Positions 50,311-59,216 of a stretch of DNA of 64,000 nt are shown piece after piece. Every line of letters starts with the position of its first letter. The stretch's first letter is position 1. Made by a program: the position numbers and the translations under genes. Origin of the DNA: Faecalibacter bovis (GTDB taxonomy: Bacteria > Bacteroidota > Bacteroidia > Flavobacteriales > Weeksellaceae); contig NZ_CP072842.1 in the NCBI RefSeq assembly GCF_017948305.1, positions 2,176,501-2,240,500 on the forward strand. Direction: 5' to 3'. The notes under the pieces are model-generated. The model had not been told where the DNA came from. It saw nothing but the letters and a program-made list of their open reading frames with translations, and made no database searches.

Positions 50311-51282
50311 GTGAAGAAAATTGTAATGTTATTCTTTATTATATTTTTATTTACAATTAGTTGTGAAAAAGATGAGAAAGAAAAAATACAAGTACCTATC
50401 GATTCTAATTATACTGAATTATTAGAATTTTTAAAAAAGGGATTTATTGATAGAGATAAAATAAATTGGATAATTTTAGAGAATAAATTGTCAGAACTAA
50501 ATGACAAACCAAAGGATTCTGTAATTAAGGAATTATTAACTTCTATAGGAAATAATCATACCCATTACATTACAAAAGAAGGCAGATTTATATTTGGAAG
50601 CTTCCCTAAAATTGCTATGGACAGTAGTTGTTTATTGAAGAATAATTCTTCAAGTGAATTTACTAAAATTTCTAATGTATCTTATTTAAATATTGATAGT
50701 CATGGTTATAAAAAAGTAATCAAAGACGAGGAGTATGTTTTTAATAAAATGAAAATTATTTCTGAAAGTGTAAATTCTAAATTTTGGATTATAGATTTAA
50801 GAAATAATTCAGGAGGTTCTAATTGGGTTATGATTAGCTCATTATTACCCTTTTATAATGATGGAATTTTAGGTTATACAAAAACCTTAAATGATGAAAT
50901 CTCTTGGACTAAGAGAAATGGTTCAATTTTTAATGATACGACAAACATAACAGAACAAATTATTGGAACTAGATTAAATTTTAAAGTTAATGCCAAAAAA
51001 ATATATGTATTAATTAATCATAATACTAGTAGTGCTGCAGAAGCTGTTTTGATTTCGTTAAAGTCACTTCCAAATACTATAATATTAGGTCAAAAAACTT
51101 ACGGAGCCGCAACTATGAATGCAAATATTCTATTGAATAATGGAGATAAATTGGTTATGACTTCAGGATATATGATGGATAGTAATAAAAATATTTTTCC
51201 TAATGGTATTAAACCAGACGTAGAGTTATGCAATGAAAATGAAATTATTGAATATTTAAATAAAGATATTATGAGAGATTAA
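50311..51282 (+). CDS. S41 family peptidase lipoprotein
   Basis: About 323 residues from GTG 50311; TTG 50308 and ATG 50326 are alternatives and the GTG gives the best signal (MKKIVMLFFIIFLFTISC, lipobox TISC). The peptidase_S41 core follows: DLRNNSGGSNWVM, the catalytic Ser near 241 in NHNTSSAAEAVL, the general-base Lys near 262 in LGQKTYGAATM, and FPNGIKPDVEL. No PDZ domain is visible, so it is a short S41 like those often encoded near surface polysaccharide or bacteriocin genes. It appears monocistronic, between the fabH terminator and a 290-bp spacer. Confidence 0.87.
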   Translation: MKKIVMLFFIIFLFTISCEKDEKEKIQVPIDSNYTELLEFLKKGFIDRDKINWIILENKLSELNDKPKDSVIKELLTSIGNNHTHYITKEGRFIFGSFPKIAMDSSCLLKNNSSSEFTKISNVSYLNIDSHGYKKVIKDEEYVFNKMKIISESVNSKFWIIDLRNNSGGSNWVMISSLLPFYNDGILGYTKTLNDEISWTKRNGSIFNDTTNITEQIIGTRLNFKVNAKKIYVLINHNTSSAAEAVLISLKSLPNTIILGQKTYGAATMNANILLNNGDKLVMTSGYMMDSNKNIFPNGIKPDVELCNENEIIEYLNKDIMRD

Positions 51283-51522
51283 ATTGTTATTTTTTGATAA
51301 TAATAAAATTTTAAAATTATTAATATTCAAGTTTAAAATTCCAAAATAAATCATTCCAAAAAATAGTGGAAAATGTACACTACTACAATTGTTAAAATTA
51401 ATAAATAATTTAATTTCTATTAAATTAAGAAGTTTAATCGATTGGAATTGAATTTATAATTGATATAATTGAAAGAAGATAAAATTCCTCTATTTTATTA
51501 ACACATTTCTTACTATATACGT

Positions 51523-51530
51523 TATATTTG
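51523..51530 (+). promoter_or_regulatory. Promoter -7 box for the second lpdA
   Basis: TATATTTG, exact consensus, with a leader of about 35 nt to the ATG at 51573. The 290 bp between 51283 and 51572 is otherwise AT-rich and shows no other convincing feature. Confidence 0.7.
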
Positions 51531-51572
51531 TATCGTTTTAAGAAAAATAATAAAAATTAAAATATAAACTAT

Positions 51573-52973
51573 ATGAGTTCTTATGATGTTGCCGTTATCG
51601 GTGCTGGACCTGGTGGATATGTTGCAGCTATTCGTGCTGCTCAGTTAGGATTTAAAACTGTTATCATCGAAAAAAATAAATTAGGTGGTACTTGTTTAAA
51701 TGTTGGTTGTATTCCATCAAAAGCTTTATTAGATTCATCTCACCACTATCACGATGCTGTTAAGCATTTTGCTGAGCACGGAATCGAAGTTGAAGCGCCT
51801 AAAGTTAATTTTGGACAAATGATCGCTCGTAAACAAGGAGTTATCGATCAAACTGTTTCTGGTATCAAATACTTAATGGACAAAAACAAAATTGACGTTT
51901 TAGAAGGTACTGGTGCATTTAAAGATGCAACTCATATTGTTGTTACTGCAGCTGACGGATCAACTCAAGAAGTTGAAGCGAAATATACAATTATCGCTAC
52001 TGGATCTGTTTCTTCAGAATTACCTTTCGCTCCAACAGACGGTAAAAGAATTATCACTTCTACTGAAGCGTTAGAATTACCAGAAGTTCCAAAACATTTA
52101 ATTGTTATTGGAGGTGGTGTAATTGGTTTAGAGTTAGGATCTGTTTATTTACGTTTAGGTTCAGAAGTTACTGTTGTTGAGTACGCTGACCGTGTAATTC
52201 CAGGAATGGACGGAGCTTTATCTAAAGAATTAACAAAAATCTTAAAGAAACAAGGTATGAAGTTCCATACTTCTACTGGAGTTACTTCTGTTACAAACAA
52301 CGGAGATACTGTTACTTTAACTGCTACATCTAAAAAAGGTGAAGAATTAACAATCGAAGGTGATTACGCTTTAGTAGCTGTTGGTCGTCGTGCGTTTACA
52401 GGTTCTTTAGGTTTAGAAAATGTAGGAATCGAAGTTGATGAAAGAGGTCGTATCAAAACTAACGGTCACTTACAAACTAATGTTGCAAACATTTATGCTA
52501 TTGGTGACGTTGTTGCTGGTGCTATGTTAGCTCATAAAGCTGAAGAAGAAGGTACTTTAGTTGCTGAATATTTAGCAGGTCAAAAACCTCACATCAACTA
52601 TAACTTAATCCCAGGTGTTGTTTATACATGGCCAGAGGTTTCAGGTGTAGGTCAAACAGAAGAGCAATTAAAAGAAGCTGGTGTTGAATACAAATCAGGT
52701 ACTTTCAAATTTGCTGCTTTAGGTCGTGCGCGTGCTTCTATGGATACTGATGGATTTGTTAAAATTTTAGCTGATAAAAATACAGACGAAATTTTAGGGA
52801 TGCACATCATCGGTGCTCGTGCTGCTGATTTAATCGCTGAAGGAGTTACAGCAATGGAATTCCGTGCTTCAGCAGAAGATTTAACAAGAATGTCACACGC
52901 TCACCCAACATTCTCAGAAGCAATTAAAGAAGCTGCTTTAGCTGCAACTGATAATCGTGCAATTCACGCATAA
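51573..52973 (+). CDS. lpdA: Dihydrolipoyl dehydrogenase (E3), paralogue 2
   Basis: A 466-residue E3 with FAD-binding GAGPGGYVAAIRAAQLG, redox disulfide GGTCLNVGCIPSKALL, NAD-binding IGGGVIGLELGSVYLRLG and C-terminal HAHPTFSEAIKEA. This is the common form serving 2-oxoglutarate and pyruvate dehydrogenases and the glycine-cleavage system. It differs from the copy at 35889 in the disulfide loop and NAD motif. It is monocistronic with a strong promoter and terminator, and its codons look highly optimised, suggesting it is the major E3. Confidence 0.97.
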   Translation: MSSYDVAVIGAGPGGYVAAIRAAQLGFKTVIIEKNKLGGTCLNVGCIPSKALLDSSHHYHDAVKHFAEHGIEVEAPKVNFGQMIARKQGVIDQTVSGIKYLMDKNKIDVLEGTGAFKDATHIVVTAADGSTQEVEAKYTIIATGSVSSELPFAPTDGKRIITSTEALELPEVPKHLIVIGGGVIGLELGSVYLRLGSEVTVVEYADRVIPGMDGALSKELTKILKKQGMKFHTSTGVTSVTNNGDTVTLTATSKKGEELTIEGDYALVAVGRRAFTGSLGLENVGIEVDERGRIKTNGHLQTNVANIYAIGDVVAGAMLAHKAEEEGTLVAEYLAGQKPHINYNLIPGVVYTWPEVSGVGQTEEQLKEAGVEYKSGTFKFAALGRARASMDTDGFVKILADKNTDEILGMHIIGARAADLIAEGVTAMEFRASAEDLTRMSHAHPTFSEAIKEAALAATDNRAIHA

Positions 52974-52993
52974 TTAAAATAATTGATATATCT

Positions 52994-53025
52994 AAAAAGC
53001 GACTTCGTAAGGAGTCGCTTTTTTA
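52994..53025 (+). terminator. Intrinsic terminator of lpdA
   Basis: Stem AAAAAGCGACT / AGTCGCTTTTT (11 bp) around TCGTAAGG, T run. Confidence 0.9.
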
Positions 53026-53051
53026 TTATATTTAAAATCTAAAATACTTTT

Positions 53052-53960
53052 ATGCAATTTATAAAACAATCCCTATTTATAACTTCTTTATTCGCTGTAA
53101 CTAATTCCTTCGCATGCATCAATGGGCCTAATAGAGTATTATCTACAGGAACAACGTTGTATATCGATCATGAAGGTCATGTGCCTTATGGACATGAATT
53201 TTGGTTAAATGACCCACAAACAGAATTAAGAAAATTAGACAGTTTATATCAGGTAGAACCTAGTCCAGATTTTCTGAATCAAAAAGGAATTGTTTACATC
53301 ATTGCTAAAGATTACCAAAAAGCGATTGATTTATATTTGAAAATTGAAAAGGAAAATCCAAATCAATACAGTACAGCTTCTAATTTAGGAACAGCTTATG
53401 AATTGATTGGTGATAATAAAAATGCGTTGAAATGGATTGAAAGAGCTTTAGAATTAAATCCTAATTCGCATGAAAAATCGGAATGGATTCACGTCAATAT
53501 TTTAAAGTATAAATTGGGTCAATTTGATTTAACTTCTAAAAATTTAATCAATACAGATTTTGGAACTGAAGATTTTCCGAAAACTAATTTATCTAAGCAA
53601 GATTTAGAACAACTTTTAACTCAGATGTATTTTCAGTTAAATGAGCGTCGTTCTTTTGTAGCTCCAAAAGATGAAATTGTTGCACAATTGTTATTTGATT
53701 ACGGAAATGGTTTATTATTAAATGATAAATATGCTGAAGCCAAAGAAGTTTATGAACACGCAATTAAATATGGATTTGAATCTCCATTAATTCATAAAAG
53801 AATTGAATTAGCAAGTGTAGAAAAATCACCTGAAACTTCATTTCAAGCCTTAATCTCAAATTATTGGGATACGATATTGATTTCTGTAATTTCGACCTTC
53901 GGTTTTGTATTTGTTTTGAATAAAAAGAACAAAAAAAATAGAAATAAGAAAAGTCTATAA
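53052..53960 (+). CDS. TPR-repeat periplasmic protein with C-terminal membrane anchor
   Basis: A 302-residue protein with a signal peptide (MQFIKQSLFITSLFAVTNSFA, then CING), so Cys22 might be lipidated, two clear TPR units (about 85-150, DYQKAIDLYLKIEKENPN and DNKNALKWIERALELNPN), another near 225-250, and a C-terminal membrane helix (about 268-290) with a Lys/Asn-rich tail (NKKNKKNRNKKSL) that would face the cytoplasm. It is convergent with the oxidoreductase-like gene and probably acts as a scaffold. Function unknown. Confidence 0.8.
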   Translation: MQFIKQSLFITSLFAVTNSFACINGPNRVLSTGTTLYIDHEGHVPYGHEFWLNDPQTELRKLDSLYQVEPSPDFLNQKGIVYIIAKDYQKAIDLYLKIEKENPNQYSTASNLGTAYELIGDNKNALKWIERALELNPNSHEKSEWIHVNILKYKLGQFDLTSKNLINTDFGTEDFPKTNLSKQDLEQLLTQMYFQLNERRSFVAPKDEIVAQLLFDYGNGLLLNDKYAEAKEVYEHAIKYGFESPLIHKRIELASVEKSPETSFQALISNYWDTILISVISTFGFVFVLNKKNKKNRNKKSL

Positions 53961-53967
53961 TATTTAT

Positions 53968-54711
53968 TTAGTCTTTAAAATAAATAGGATTTTCATATAA
54001 AAATTGGTAATTCAATTCGTTCATAAGTTTTTGAGACGATATTGTTTTACCTTTTTTTGTTTCTGTTTTAATTATTTTATGATTGATTTGATATTCTAAA
54101 ATTTCCTCTTTTGTAGGGTGTTGTGGAGCAACTACGTTATAAATTTCGTTTGTAATATTATTATCAATACAAGTTTTAATTACGTTCAGAATATCCTCAT
54201 AATGCACATGATTGGCAACTTCATCCAAACTTTCACGATCTAAATCTAAGTACTTCGACAAATAACGAGTATTACCCATTATTCCACCCAAACGTAAAAT
54301 GGATGCTTGTGGAAATTTAGTTTTTATTTTATTTTCAATAGAAATATAGGGATCATTTAGTTGAGCATCTGGAAAGGTATTTTCAGAAATAAAACCATTC
54401 GATTCAGTATAAATTCCAGTACTGCTAAGTAGTAAAATATTTTTATTGTAGTTGCCAATAAACTGGATTAAATTATCAAAACGAAAGTTTAATTCTTCCA
54501 TTGTATTTCGTTTACCAAAAGGAATCGTAATAATAATGAAATCATATTTTGTAGAATCAATAGAAATGATTTTAGCTGAATCAAAATCAACAGAGATAGA
54601 ATTTTCAGCGTCAGAATTTCTTTTGGTTGTAGTAATCTTAAATTGGTTTTTTAACTGCTTTTCTAGCTTTTCGCCAATCCATCCTTTGCCTATAATTAAT
54701 ACTTCTTTCAT
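53968..54711 (-). CDS. NAD(P)-binding Rossmann-fold protein (SDR-like)
   Basis: About 247 residues from ATG 54711; a TTG at 54720 is less likely. The N-terminal IIGKGWIGEKLEKQLKN is a dinucleotide-binding motif, the middle LLLSSTGIYTESNGFISE resembles the epimerase/dehydratase active-site Ser, and there is no YxxxK. It resembles extended SDRs that lost catalysis, or NAD-dependent epimerase-like proteins such as YeeZ-type. Function is not clear. Confidence 0.8.
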   Translation of the reverse strand: MKEVLIIGKGWIGEKLEKQLKNQFKITTTKRNSDAENSISVDFDSAKIISIDSTKYDFIIITIPFGKRNTMEELNFRFDNLIQFIGNYNKNILLLSSTGIYTESNGFISENTFPDAQLNDPYISIENKIKTKFPQASILRLGGIMGNTRYLSKYLDLDRESLDEVANHVHYEDILNVIKTCIDNNITNEIYNVVAPQHPTKEEILEYQINHKIIKTETKKGKTISSQKLMNELNYQFLYENPIYFKD

Positions 54712-54820
54712 TGTAATCAAATCATTTTATAAAGATAGTAATAATAAATATTATTTACAATGATGATTAACATTATAAATTAAATTTATTTATGATAATT
54801 TTAAGAAAAATACATCGCCA

Positions 54821-55015
54821 ATGTCTAATAAAACAATCTTCAAAATTGCATTTGTACCCATTTGGTTACTGTTTATTTTATTTGCTATTCAATACATTTT
54901 TGGATTAATCAGCGAACCTGATACATTAAAAGTGGCATTTGGAGTTGTTTTACTTAGCTGCTTAATCTTTATTACTTTATTAATTTTTAAAAAAATCTAT
55001 TTTAACCATGAATAA
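54821..55015 (+). CDS. Small two-helix membrane protein (DUF6095-like)
   Basis: A 64-residue protein with two membrane helices (about 10-32 and 39-58) joined by a short polar loop (GLISEPDTLK). It overlaps the SPFH gene by 8 bases and forms an operon with it. Similar small proteins precede prohibitin genes in Flavobacteriia; its role is unknown. Confidence 0.72.
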   Translation: MSNKTIFKIAFVPIWLLFILFAIQYIFGLISEPDTLKVAFGVVLLSCLIFITLLIFKKIYFNHE

Positions 55016-55802
55016 AAATCTTATTAAATTAACTGCTGGAGGAATTGTTTTCTTATTCTTATTAATCATAGCTTTAGCTTGTACAGAACGTATTGATGCT
55101 GGACACGAAGGGTTAAAAGTTAAAATGTATGGATCGGACAAGGGTGTACAAGATGTTGCTTTGGTAACAGGTCGTGTATGGTATAATCCGTTAACAGAAC
55201 AAGTTTTTGAGATTCCGACTTATGTACAAACTGTAAATTATGATGCGTTTACAGTAAATGCAAAAGATGGATCTGTATTTACGGTTGATCCAACAATTTC
55301 GTTGAAAGTAATTGATGGTAAATCGCCTCAAATCTTTAAAAAATATCGTAAAGGTATCAACGAAGTTTTACAAAATACCTTGGTCAATCATATTAAAGAC
55401 GTTTATAGAATCGAGTTTAATAAATATACAACAGATCAAATTATCAGCAGTCGTGAGGCTTTTGAAAATGGAGTACAAGCTAAAATGATTGCTTTTTTAA
55501 AGGATGAAGGTTTCGTGTTAGAACAATTAACTAGTGGAATACAATATCCTGAGGCGATTACAAAAGCAATTAATGCAAAGAATGCTGCAATACAAGAAGC
55601 TCAACGAGTAGAAAACGAATTAAAAGTAGCAGAAGCAAGTGCGAAAAAATTAATTGTATTAGCTGAATCTGAAGCGAGAGCAAATGAGTTAAGAAAAGTA
55701 TCCTTAAATCAACTGTTAATTCAGCAACAATTTATCGAGAAATGGGATGGTAAAACACCTATTTACGGAAATGCTCCTGCGTTTTTCAAATCTGTAAATT
55801 AA
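55008..55802 (+). CDS. SPFH/prohibitin family protein
   Basis: A 264-residue protein with an N-terminal membrane helix (about 9-28, with Cys25), an SPFH domain (about 30-200, HEGLKVKMYGSDKGVQDVALVTGRVWYNPLTEQVFEIPTY-like core, of which TVNYDAFTVNAKDGSVF is diagnostic) and a coiled coil (AAIQEAQRVENELKVAEASAKKL). The family assembles into large membrane rings that organise membrane domains and guard FtsH-type proteases. Cotranscribed with the upstream small gene. Confidence 0.92.
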   Translation: MNKNLIKLTAGGIVFLFLLIIALACTERIDAGHEGLKVKMYGSDKGVQDVALVTGRVWYNPLTEQVFEIPTYVQTVNYDAFTVNAKDGSVFTVDPTISLKVIDGKSPQIFKKYRKGINEVLQNTLVNHIKDVYRIEFNKYTTDQIISSREAFENGVQAKMIAFLKDEGFVLEQLTSGIQYPEAITKAINAKNAAIQEAQRVENELKVAEASAKKLIVLAESEARANELRKVSLNQLLIQQQFIEKWDGKTPIYGNAPAFFKSVN

Positions 55803-55821
55803 AATTTAAATAATATTTCAG

Positions 55822-55849
55822 AAAAGAGATTTCAATTGAAATCTCTTTT
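55822..55849 (+). terminator. Terminator of the SPFH operon
   Basis: Continuous palindrome AAAAGAGATTTCAA / TTGAAATCTCTTTT with T run that merges into the next promoter box. Confidence 0.85.
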
Positions 55850-55857
55850 TATTTTTG
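55850..55857 (+). promoter_or_regulatory. Promoter -7 box for truC, fused to a terminator
   Basis: TATTTTTG, consensus, overlaps the T tract of the terminator and ends 4 bp before the ATG at 55862, so the mRNA would be leaderless or nearly so. Confidence 0.55.
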
Positions 55858-55861
55858 CCTC

Positions 55862-56560
55862 ATGTTAGAAATTCTTTACCAAGACGAATATATTATCGCG
55901 ATAAATAAACCAAGTGGTTTATTGGTTCATAAATCTTATTATGCAAGAGATGCAAAGGAATTTGCAGTTCAGGAATTACGCAATCAGATTGGTGGGCAAC
56001 ATGTTTATCCGATTCATAGATTGGACCGAAAAACTTCAGGTGTTTTATTATTCGCTTTAGATAAAGAAACGTTGAAGATTATGAATGATCGTTTCGCAAC
56101 ACGCGGAGTTGAAAAGAAATATTTAGCAATTTTACGAGGTTGGGCTCCAGAAGAACTAACGATAGATTATGATTTGACAAATGATGATGGCGTGAAACAG
56201 AATGCGATTACTTATTTTCATCGTTTGCAAACAGCCGAAATTGATTTAGCGTATAATAATCATCCTACTTCAAGATATTGTTTGGTGGAAGCTATTCCTG
56301 AAACGGGTAGAATGCATCAATTACGCAAGCATTTTCGCCATATTTTTCATCCAATTTTAGGAAGTCGTCCACATGGTTGTAACAAACAAAATAAATTATG
56401 GTTAGAGAATTTTGGAGTAACGGGTATGATGCTACATGCGCACGAACTTTGCTTTAATCATCCAATTACAAATAAGCCTTTGAAGATAAATGCTAAAGTG
56501 AACGATGAGTTTAATAAAGTTGGAAATATTTTAAATATTGATTTAACATTATATCAGTAA
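55862..56560 (+). CDS. truC: tRNA pseudouridine(65) synthase TruC-like
   Basis: A 232-residue RluA-family pseudouridine synthase without an S4 domain, the size of TruC. The catalytic Asp is in YPIHRLDRKTSGVLLF; N-terminal YIIAINKPSGLLVH and C-terminal RMHQLRKHFRHIFHPILG, GVTGMMLHAHELCF are family elements. TruC modifies U65 in the T arm of some tRNAs. It starts directly behind the SPFH terminator. Confidence 0.9.
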   Translation: MLEILYQDEYIIAINKPSGLLVHKSYYARDAKEFAVQELRNQIGGQHVYPIHRLDRKTSGVLLFALDKETLKIMNDRFATRGVEKKYLAILRGWAPEELTIDYDLTNDDGVKQNAITYFHRLQTAEIDLAYNNHPTSRYCLVEAIPETGRMHQLRKHFRHIFHPILGSRPHGCNKQNKLWLENFGVTGMMLHAHELCFNHPITNKPLKINAKVNDEFNKVGNILNIDLTLYQ

Positions 56561-56628
56561 AAACTCTAATAAATTATATCATCAAAAGTAATTGGTACTA
56601 GGAGTAATCCATGATTGATTATGATAAT

Positions 56629-56656
56629 AAGGAACGATTTAATCGTTCTTTTTTTT
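56629..56656 (+). terminator. Intrinsic terminator after truC
   Basis: Stem AAGGAACGATT / AATCGTTCTTT with one G-T pair, then T8. Confidence 0.85.
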
Positions 56657-56746
56657 GTTTTAAATTATCTGATTTTAAAATTTTGTAAATAATTGATTTA
56701 TATCTAAATAATTTATAAATTAAAGCAACCAAAAACCATTTATACT

Positions 56747-57337
56747 ATGATAAAAAATTTACTTATTTTATTACCATTAACCTTATTTTATAATTGTAAA
56801 AATCAAAGTCAAAATACAGAAATCATAAAAGAGGATTCTGTTGAATTAGTTGATTTATCTACAATTTCTGAAGAGAAGAAACAATTGGTAAAAGAGATTA
56901 TTCAATTTCAAAAAGATTTAGAAGAACGCAAAACAGATCGTGTGGCTGAATATTTAGATTCTCCAAAACGTGTAGAAGAAATAGAACTAAGTATGCAAAA
57001 TTCTAAAATTAGAAATGCGATTGAATCTAATTCTTCGAGATTATCTACAGATGTTATTCGTGATCAATTTGATTTACTTTATACTGAAATGGATTTGAAT
57101 ATAATAAATGATGCGATAAAATCTATTTCTGAAAATGATTTATTGACGCAAGATAAAGCATCTACAAAGGTTTCCTATGAAAATTGTAATTATGATGTAG
57201 ATGTTTCCATGAATGGGAAAGAAGTGAAGTTTAATATTCAATCTGAAAACGAAACAGATGAATGTAAAAATAACCAACAATGGAAATTTATGTCAAACGG
57301 CGAATTTTTAGTATTGGATCGAAGATATTATTTGTAA
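56747..57337 (+). CDS. Putative lipoprotein, 196 residues
   Basis: A lipoprotein signal (MIKNLLILLPLTLFYNC, lipobox FYNC, Cys17) followed by about 180 mostly helical, charged residues (EEKKQLVKEIIQFQKDLEERK) and a C-terminal Cys pair in YENCNYDVDV and NETDECKNNQ. No family recognised. It is flanked by two terminators, so it is a separate unit. Confidence 0.75.
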   Translation: MIKNLLILLPLTLFYNCKNQSQNTEIIKEDSVELVDLSTISEEKKQLVKEIIQFQKDLEERKTDRVAEYLDSPKRVEEIELSMQNSKIRNAIESNSSRLSTDVIRDQFDLLYTEMDLNIINDAIKSISENDLLTQDKASTKVSYENCNYDVDVSMNGKEVKFNIQSENETDECKNNQQWKFMSNGEFLVLDRRYYL

Positions 57338-57340
57338 AAA

Positions 57341-57368
57341 AAAGGCCATTACATATGTAGTGGCTTTA
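57341..57368. terminator. Bidirectional terminator
   Basis: Stem AAAGGCCATTACAT / ATGTAGTGGCTTT with one G-T pair, between convergent lipoprotein genes. Confidence 0.75.
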
Positions 57369-57716
57369 TTATTTTGTCATGAAACAAATTTTTTGAATTT
57401 CGTCTTGAAAATTACAGTTATCAATTTTAATAGTTATTGTATTTCTACCTTCGTTTAAAGTAACTGTTTTACTATTAATATTATAGCTGCTTCTTGAGTT
57501 TTTTAGAGTGATTTGAAAATAACCTGTTTTATAAAATTGAGAAGTATTGTTGTAATTAATATTATATGTACAAGGATTTACACCTTTTGAACTATTAACT
57601 ATCTCGGTAAACATTGAGCAGGTATAGAAGTTTTCATAATCTGTATCATCATTCAATAAATTACAAGAATATAAAAAACTTGTAAAAATTATTAGACTAT
57701 ATTTAATGTATCTCAT
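57369..57716 (-). CDS. Small putative lipoprotein, 115 residues
   Basis: From ATG 57716 (MRYIKYSLIIFTSFLYSC) the protein has a signal with lipobox LYSC (Cys18); a longer form from 57755 would start inside the preceding hairpin region and spoil the signal. The mature part has four Cys (FYTCSM, NPCTYN, DNCNFQ, KICFM) that could form two disulfides, and a beta-rich pattern (FQITLKNSRSSYNI, RNTITIKI). Function unknown. Confidence 0.68.
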   Translation of the reverse strand: MRYIKYSLIIFTSFLYSCNLLNDDTDYENFYTCSMFTEIVNSSKGVNPCTYNINYNNTSQFYKTGYFQITLKNSRSSYNINSKTVTLNEGRNTITIKIDNCNFQDEIQKICFMTK

Positions 57717-57744
57717 GTTTAGTGTTTGAATGATAAATATAAAT

Positions 57745-57773
57745 AAAAAAAGCAACTCGTTGGAGTTGCTTTT
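57745..57773 (-). terminator. Terminator of the fur-methyltransferase-ZIP operon
   Basis: Minus strand AAAAGCAACTC / GAGTTGCTTTT (11 bp), loop of 4, followed by a T run (plus-strand A at 57745-57750). Confidence 0.88.
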
Positions 57774-57778
57774 CTATT

Positions 57779-58489
57779 CTAATGACTGTGAGTATGCATA
57801 GAAACTGTTGCAAAAGCAAGCAAGAATCCGATGACAATTACAGCAAATTTTTTCGTGTTGAATTTATGTCCTTCGTTTGTTTCAAATAATATTACGGTAG
57901 AAATATGTAAGAAAATTCCGGATACGATGGCATTAATTTCTAACGTATAATTTGAAATTGGAGTAAATTTTCCTAAAATAAATCCAATCGGTGAAGCAAT
58001 AGCAAATAAAAACATGAACAAAAATTGTTTCATTTTAGATGGTGTATGCTTGCTTAAAGCTGCATATAAAATCATCGAAACAGGAATGTTATGTATAAAA
58101 ATTGCCCATAAAAAATCATGCGAATGAGCATTAGCTACAGGGATTCCTTCAATCAAAGAATGTAAGAATAATCCACCAAAAATTCCTAAAGGAAATTTGT
58201 CGCTATGTCCATGTAAATGCACATGCCCATGTTCAACCCCTTTACTTATAGTTTCTAAAATATATTGAATTATAACACCGGCTAATACAAATAATCCAAT
58301 GGTATGATGCGAATGATCACCTACATGTTGTCCATAAACTTGAGGTAAAATTTCAAGCACAGTCATTGCAAGAAAATAAGCACCACTAAAAGTTAATAGT
58401 AGTTTTGAATTGTGTTTGTTTTTTAAGAAGTATTTGGAAAATAAAACTCCAATAATAACACTTCCTATAAGTACACTAATTTCAAGCAT
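57779..58489 (-). CDS. ZIP family metal transporter
   Basis: A 236-residue ZIP importer with eight membrane helices. Membrane helix 4 carries HSLIEGIPVANA and helix 5 HNIPVSMILYAA, the metal-site motifs of the family. His clusters are in VGDHSHHTIG, in the long loop GVEHGHVHLHGHSDKF and at the C-terminus VSMHTHSH. It imports Zn2+ or another divalent cation. It overlaps the methyltransferase gene by 8 bases and is last in the fur operon, consistent with zinc control. Confidence 0.93.
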   Translation of the reverse strand: MLEISVLIGSVIIGVLFSKYFLKNKHNSKLLLTFSGAYFLAMTVLEILPQVYGQHVGDHSHHTIGLFVLAGVIIQYILETISKGVEHGHVHLHGHSDKFPLGIFGGLFLHSLIEGIPVANAHSHDFLWAIFIHNIPVSMILYAALSKHTPSKMKQFLFMFLFAIASPIGFILGKFTPISNYTLEINAIVSGIFLHISTVILFETNEGHKFNTKKFAVIVIGFLLAFATVSMHTHSH

Positions 58490-59213
58490 TTTCTAAGATT
58501 AATATTAAACGATCTGAAGAAGTATCATTAAAAAATGAACCTAATTGATAATTTCCGAAAACATGTTTTATATTAAAACCAGCTTTCTCGATCATTACAT
58601 CAAAATCTTTTTTGTATAAGACTTTAACATATTCTTCAAAATGCCAATCTTGTCCATCAGCATAAAAATCAATTTCTTTTTTGATGAAATTTTTATCCGT
58701 AATAGATTTTGTGATTTTGAATAAAATTCCATCAATTTCTTTCTCTTCGTATGGAATAAGATTTTTAACTATTTTCTCTGCATTCAAATAATCAAAAACT
58801 AAAATTCCATTCGGTTTCAATTGTTTTTTTATCGATTCAAAAACTAATGCATTTTCTTCATCATTATCAAAATAACCAAAACTTGTAAATAGATTAAAAA
58901 TGGCATCAAATTCATTTTCCTTATAAATTTTACGCATATCATGTACATCAAAATGTAAATGATCATTTTCAAACTGTTTTGCGTAAGCAATGCTTTCTTC
59001 GGATAAATCTAATCCTAATACATCATAACCCAATTGATTTAACGTAACAGAATGTCTTCCTTTACCACAAGCCAAATCCATAACTTTTGCATTTGTAGGA
59101 ATATCGATGAATTTTGTAACATTTTTAATAAATGTGCTTGCTTCCTCGTCGTTTCTATTTTTATATAAAGTATGATAATATGGTGTATTAAACCAAGCTT
59201 TGAACCAATCCAT
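58482..59213 (-). CDS. Class I SAM-dependent methyltransferase
   Basis: A 243-residue Rossmann-fold methyltransferase. SAM motif I is VMDLACGKGRHSVTLNQLG, motif II VLGLDLSEESIAYAKQF, and the post-I acidic DVHDMRKIYKENEFDAIFNLFTSFGYF. C-terminal half is beta-rich. It resembles small-molecule methyltransferases rather than tRNA enzymes, but the substrate is unknown. It sits between a Fur-type regulator (3 bp apart) and the ZIP importer (overlapping), so a link to metal handling is possible but unproven. Confidence 0.87.
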   Translation of the reverse strand: MDWFKAWFNTPYYHTLYKNRNDEEASTFIKNVTKFIDIPTNAKVMDLACGKGRHSVTLNQLGYDVLGLDLSEESIAYAKQFENDHLHFDVHDMRKIYKENEFDAIFNLFTSFGYFDNDEENALVFESIKKQLKPNGILVFDYLNAEKIVKNLIPYEEKEIDGILFKITKSITDKNFIKKEIDFYADGQDWHFEEYVKVLYKKDFDVMIEKAGFNIKHVFGNYQLGSFFNDTSSDRLILILENA

Positions 59214-59216
59214 AAT

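Noticed and set aside
51283-51572. AT palindromes in the spacer before the second lpdA
   Set aside because: AT-only short repeats are expected by chance at this composition; only the -7 box is credible.
56612-56689. A 25-codon ORF after truC
   Set aside because: It runs through the terminator hairpin and T tract, so it is a by-product.
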